The notes under the pieces: model-generated
The model's database searches: none
What the model saw: only the letters and a program-made list of their open reading frames with translations
What the model was told of the DNA's origin: nothing
Shown here: positions 5,939 through 6,507 of the stretch, piece after piece
Layout: each line of letters opens with the position of its first letter
Numbering within the stretch: position 1 is the first letter of the stretch
Made by a program: the position numbers and the translations under genes
DNA from: Desulfobacterales bacterium
GTDB lineage: Bacteria > Desulfobacterota > Desulfobacteria > Desulfobacterales > C00003060
Assembly: GCA_020347085.1 (NCBI GenBank)
Contig: CP070769.1
Span: forward strand, 485,418 to 491,924
DNA: 6,507 nt
Direction of reading: 5' to 3'

Positions 5939-6163
5939 TTAACGTCGTTCCCACTTGAACTGGAATTCAACCTCCTCCATATTGCCTTCTCTCTCGTGTT
6001 CAACATTGAATGTTGCTCTGGAAGGCACACAGATTCTCTCTCCTGCAATCTGTATCTGAAATGGCTTACCTGTCTCCAGACAATCGGCAAGCCTTCTAAG
6101 TTTTGAAACCATCTGCTTCACCGTGTATTCCTTCTCCAGATCTCTGTCCGCCTTCTTTTTCAC
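5939..6163 (-). CDS. Small amphi-Trp domain protein
   Basis: This 74-aa protein resembles the short amphi-Trp family (TIGR04354-type), whose function is not known. A basic/acidic N-terminus (KKKADRDLEKEYT, 2-14) is followed by a helix with KLRRLADCLETGKPF (21-35), then a strand-turn-strand IQIAGERICVP (37-47). It ends in alternating charged and hydrophobic residues with a Trp near the C-terminus (VEFQFKWERR, Trp71). This matches the family pattern of LRRLAD.LE.G, a GERI.VP block and a final amphipathic strand with Trp. The start is GTG at 6163, chosen because AGGAGG sits 5 nt upstream; no ATG is available near it. It appears to be a soluble single-gene unit. It lies between two copies of a 45-bp direct repeat, and copy B forms its upstream leader. 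Confidence 0.8.
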   Translation of the reverse strand: MKKKADRDLEKEYTVKQMVSKLRRLADCLETGKPFQIQIAGERICVPSRATFNVEHEREGNMEEVEFQFKWERR

Positions 6164-6168
6164 TGACT

Positions 6169-6174
6169 CCTCCT
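6169..6174 (-). promoter_or_regulatory. Ribosome-binding site supporting a GTG start
   Basis: AGGAGG on the minus strand lies 5 nt before the GTG at 6163. It closely resembles the sodB site (AGGAGGAGT before the start) and decides in favour of GTG initiation for the amphi-Trp gene. Confidence 0.8.
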
Positions 6175-6184
6175 TTCCGGCAGG

Positions 6185-6229
6185 TCTATCAAAGATTTCT
6201 AACCCAAATAATAAGATTCATCAAACTGT
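6185..6229. repeat. Direct repeat copy B, leader of the amphi-Trp gene
   Basis: This is the second copy of the 45-bp repeat (38 of 45 identical to 5786-5830). On the minus strand it reads LMNLIIWVRNL-stop and ends about 10 nt before the amphi-Trp ribosome-binding site. Copy A has TGA where this copy has the Trp codon TGG. Identity fades after about 47 bp on one side and immediately on the other. Confidence 0.65.
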
Positions 6230-6413
6230 GGTTGGAGATTCAGGGAAGACGACTCTTTCTGAGGCCGTATTTAGAGATAACCGCAGCATACTGTAAGTTT
6301 TTCGGCCTCTGATTTTCAGACATAGCATGGCATTATCTCGCATTTGGTTATTTTAGAGATAATTTCTTGAAATCGTGAATATGGCACCCCCCGACCTCAG
6401 GGAATCTCGGAGA
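6230..6413. other. Inverted-repeat-rich intergenic spacer
   Basis: There is no gene. It contains GAGGCCG/CGGCCTC (6261-6267 and 6303-6309) and ATTATCTC/GAGATAAT (6332-6339 and 6356-6363, 16-nt loop). The direct repeat TTTAGAGATAA occurs at 6270-6280 and 6352-6362. AATCTC-G-GAGATT (6403-6415) overlaps the right end. These could be operators, a structured RNA or a repeat element. No clear promoter or terminator was recognised. Confidence 0.45.
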
Positions 6414-6507
6414 TTAAAGATATGGTCGCCAAATGAGAGCATACCTGAAGGAGTCACGATGCTCCATTATCACAGTATCTTGAATTTCAGAAGCCACACC
6501 GATACCA
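6414..6507 (-). CDS. Possible 3' end of a minus-strand gene (partial)
   Basis: On the minus strand a frame is open from the window edge for 30 codons to a TAA at 6414-6416. It reads GIGVASEIQDTVIMEHRDSF and then RYALIWRPYL. The composition is protein-like, and the alternating last strand could end a beta-rich or barrel protein. The fragment is too short to identify. It conflicts with the plus-strand candidate start in the same place; at most one is likely real. Confidence 0.3.
   Translation of the reverse strand, partial: GIGVASEIQDTVIMEHRDSFRYALIWRPYL
6459..6507 (+). CDS. Possible 5' end of a plus-strand gene (partial)
   Basis: AAGGAG (6448-6453) lies 5 nt before an ATG at 6459, which opens MLHYHSILNFRSHTDT and runs off the window. 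The ribosome-binding site and spacing are good, but only 16 codons are visible and no family can be recognised. It overlaps the minus-strand candidate on the opposite strand. Confidence 0.3.
   Translation, partial: MLHYHSILNFRSHTDT

Noticed and set aside
5800..6090. Minus-strand open frame of 96 codons
   Set aside because: It overlaps the amphi-Trp gene in another frame and lacks a ribosome-binding site. It is a shadow frame.
5786..6229. Composite transposon or IS flanked by direct repeats
   Set aside because: There is no transposase, no terminal inverted repeats and no target-site duplication. The enclosed segment holds only the amphi-Trp gene, so a mobile element is not supported.
6379..6400. 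Sigma-54 promoter resemblance (TGGCAC at 6382-6387)
   Set aside because: The required TTGC element is missing at the correct distance.

Overview
This 6.5-kb window looks like chromosomal DNA from a Gram-negative bacterium. The evidence is an outer-membrane lipoprotein of the Blc lipocalin family, a secreted outer-membrane beta-barrel ending in phenylalanine, and an iron-type superoxide dismutase. Gene content and phrasing (DUF6268-like barrel, amphi-Trp protein, solitary CrtI-like oxidoreductase, long intergenic gaps) would fit a Desulfobacterota-type (deltaproteobacterial) genome. That placement is inference; no rRNA or other marker gene is present to prove it.

Layout from left to right. 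Positions 1-196 are non-coding and begin with three closely packed hairpins. A minus-strand block follows: a Blc-type lipocalin (197-775) and a 113-aa protein of unknown function (939-1280) that ends at a clear intrinsic terminator (877-910). Further right are a DUF6268-like outer-membrane beta-barrel (1510-2472) and, just upstream of it, an 82-aa truncated flavodoxin-like protein (2521-2769), probably co-transcribed with the barrel. A 272-bp divergent intergenic region separates these from the largest gene, a plus-strand phytoene-desaturase-like FAD oxidoreductase (3042-4589). Convergent to it lies sodB on the minus strand (4817-5410). The right end is sparse. About 530 bp without a convincing gene precede a small GTG-started amphi-Trp protein (5939-6163, minus), which sits between two copies of a ~45-bp direct repeat. 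An inverted-repeat-rich spacer follows, and then weak signs of a gene at the window edge.

No tightly integrated pathway is visible. Several genes fit an envelope and oxidative-stress theme: lipocalin (membrane lipid repair or storage), SodB (superoxide removal), the FAD oxidoreductase (carotenoid- or polyene-type substrate) and the outer-membrane barrel. They are separately transcribed units, and the theme is only suggestive. I see no CRISPR array, complete mobile element, tRNA or rRNA, and no convincing new defence-type system. The most unusual items are the repeat pair around the amphi-Trp gene, the truncated flavodoxin with a strong ribosome-binding site, the duplicated promoter element before the lipocalin, and a partial resemblance to a cobalamin riboswitch between the FAD enzyme and sodB.
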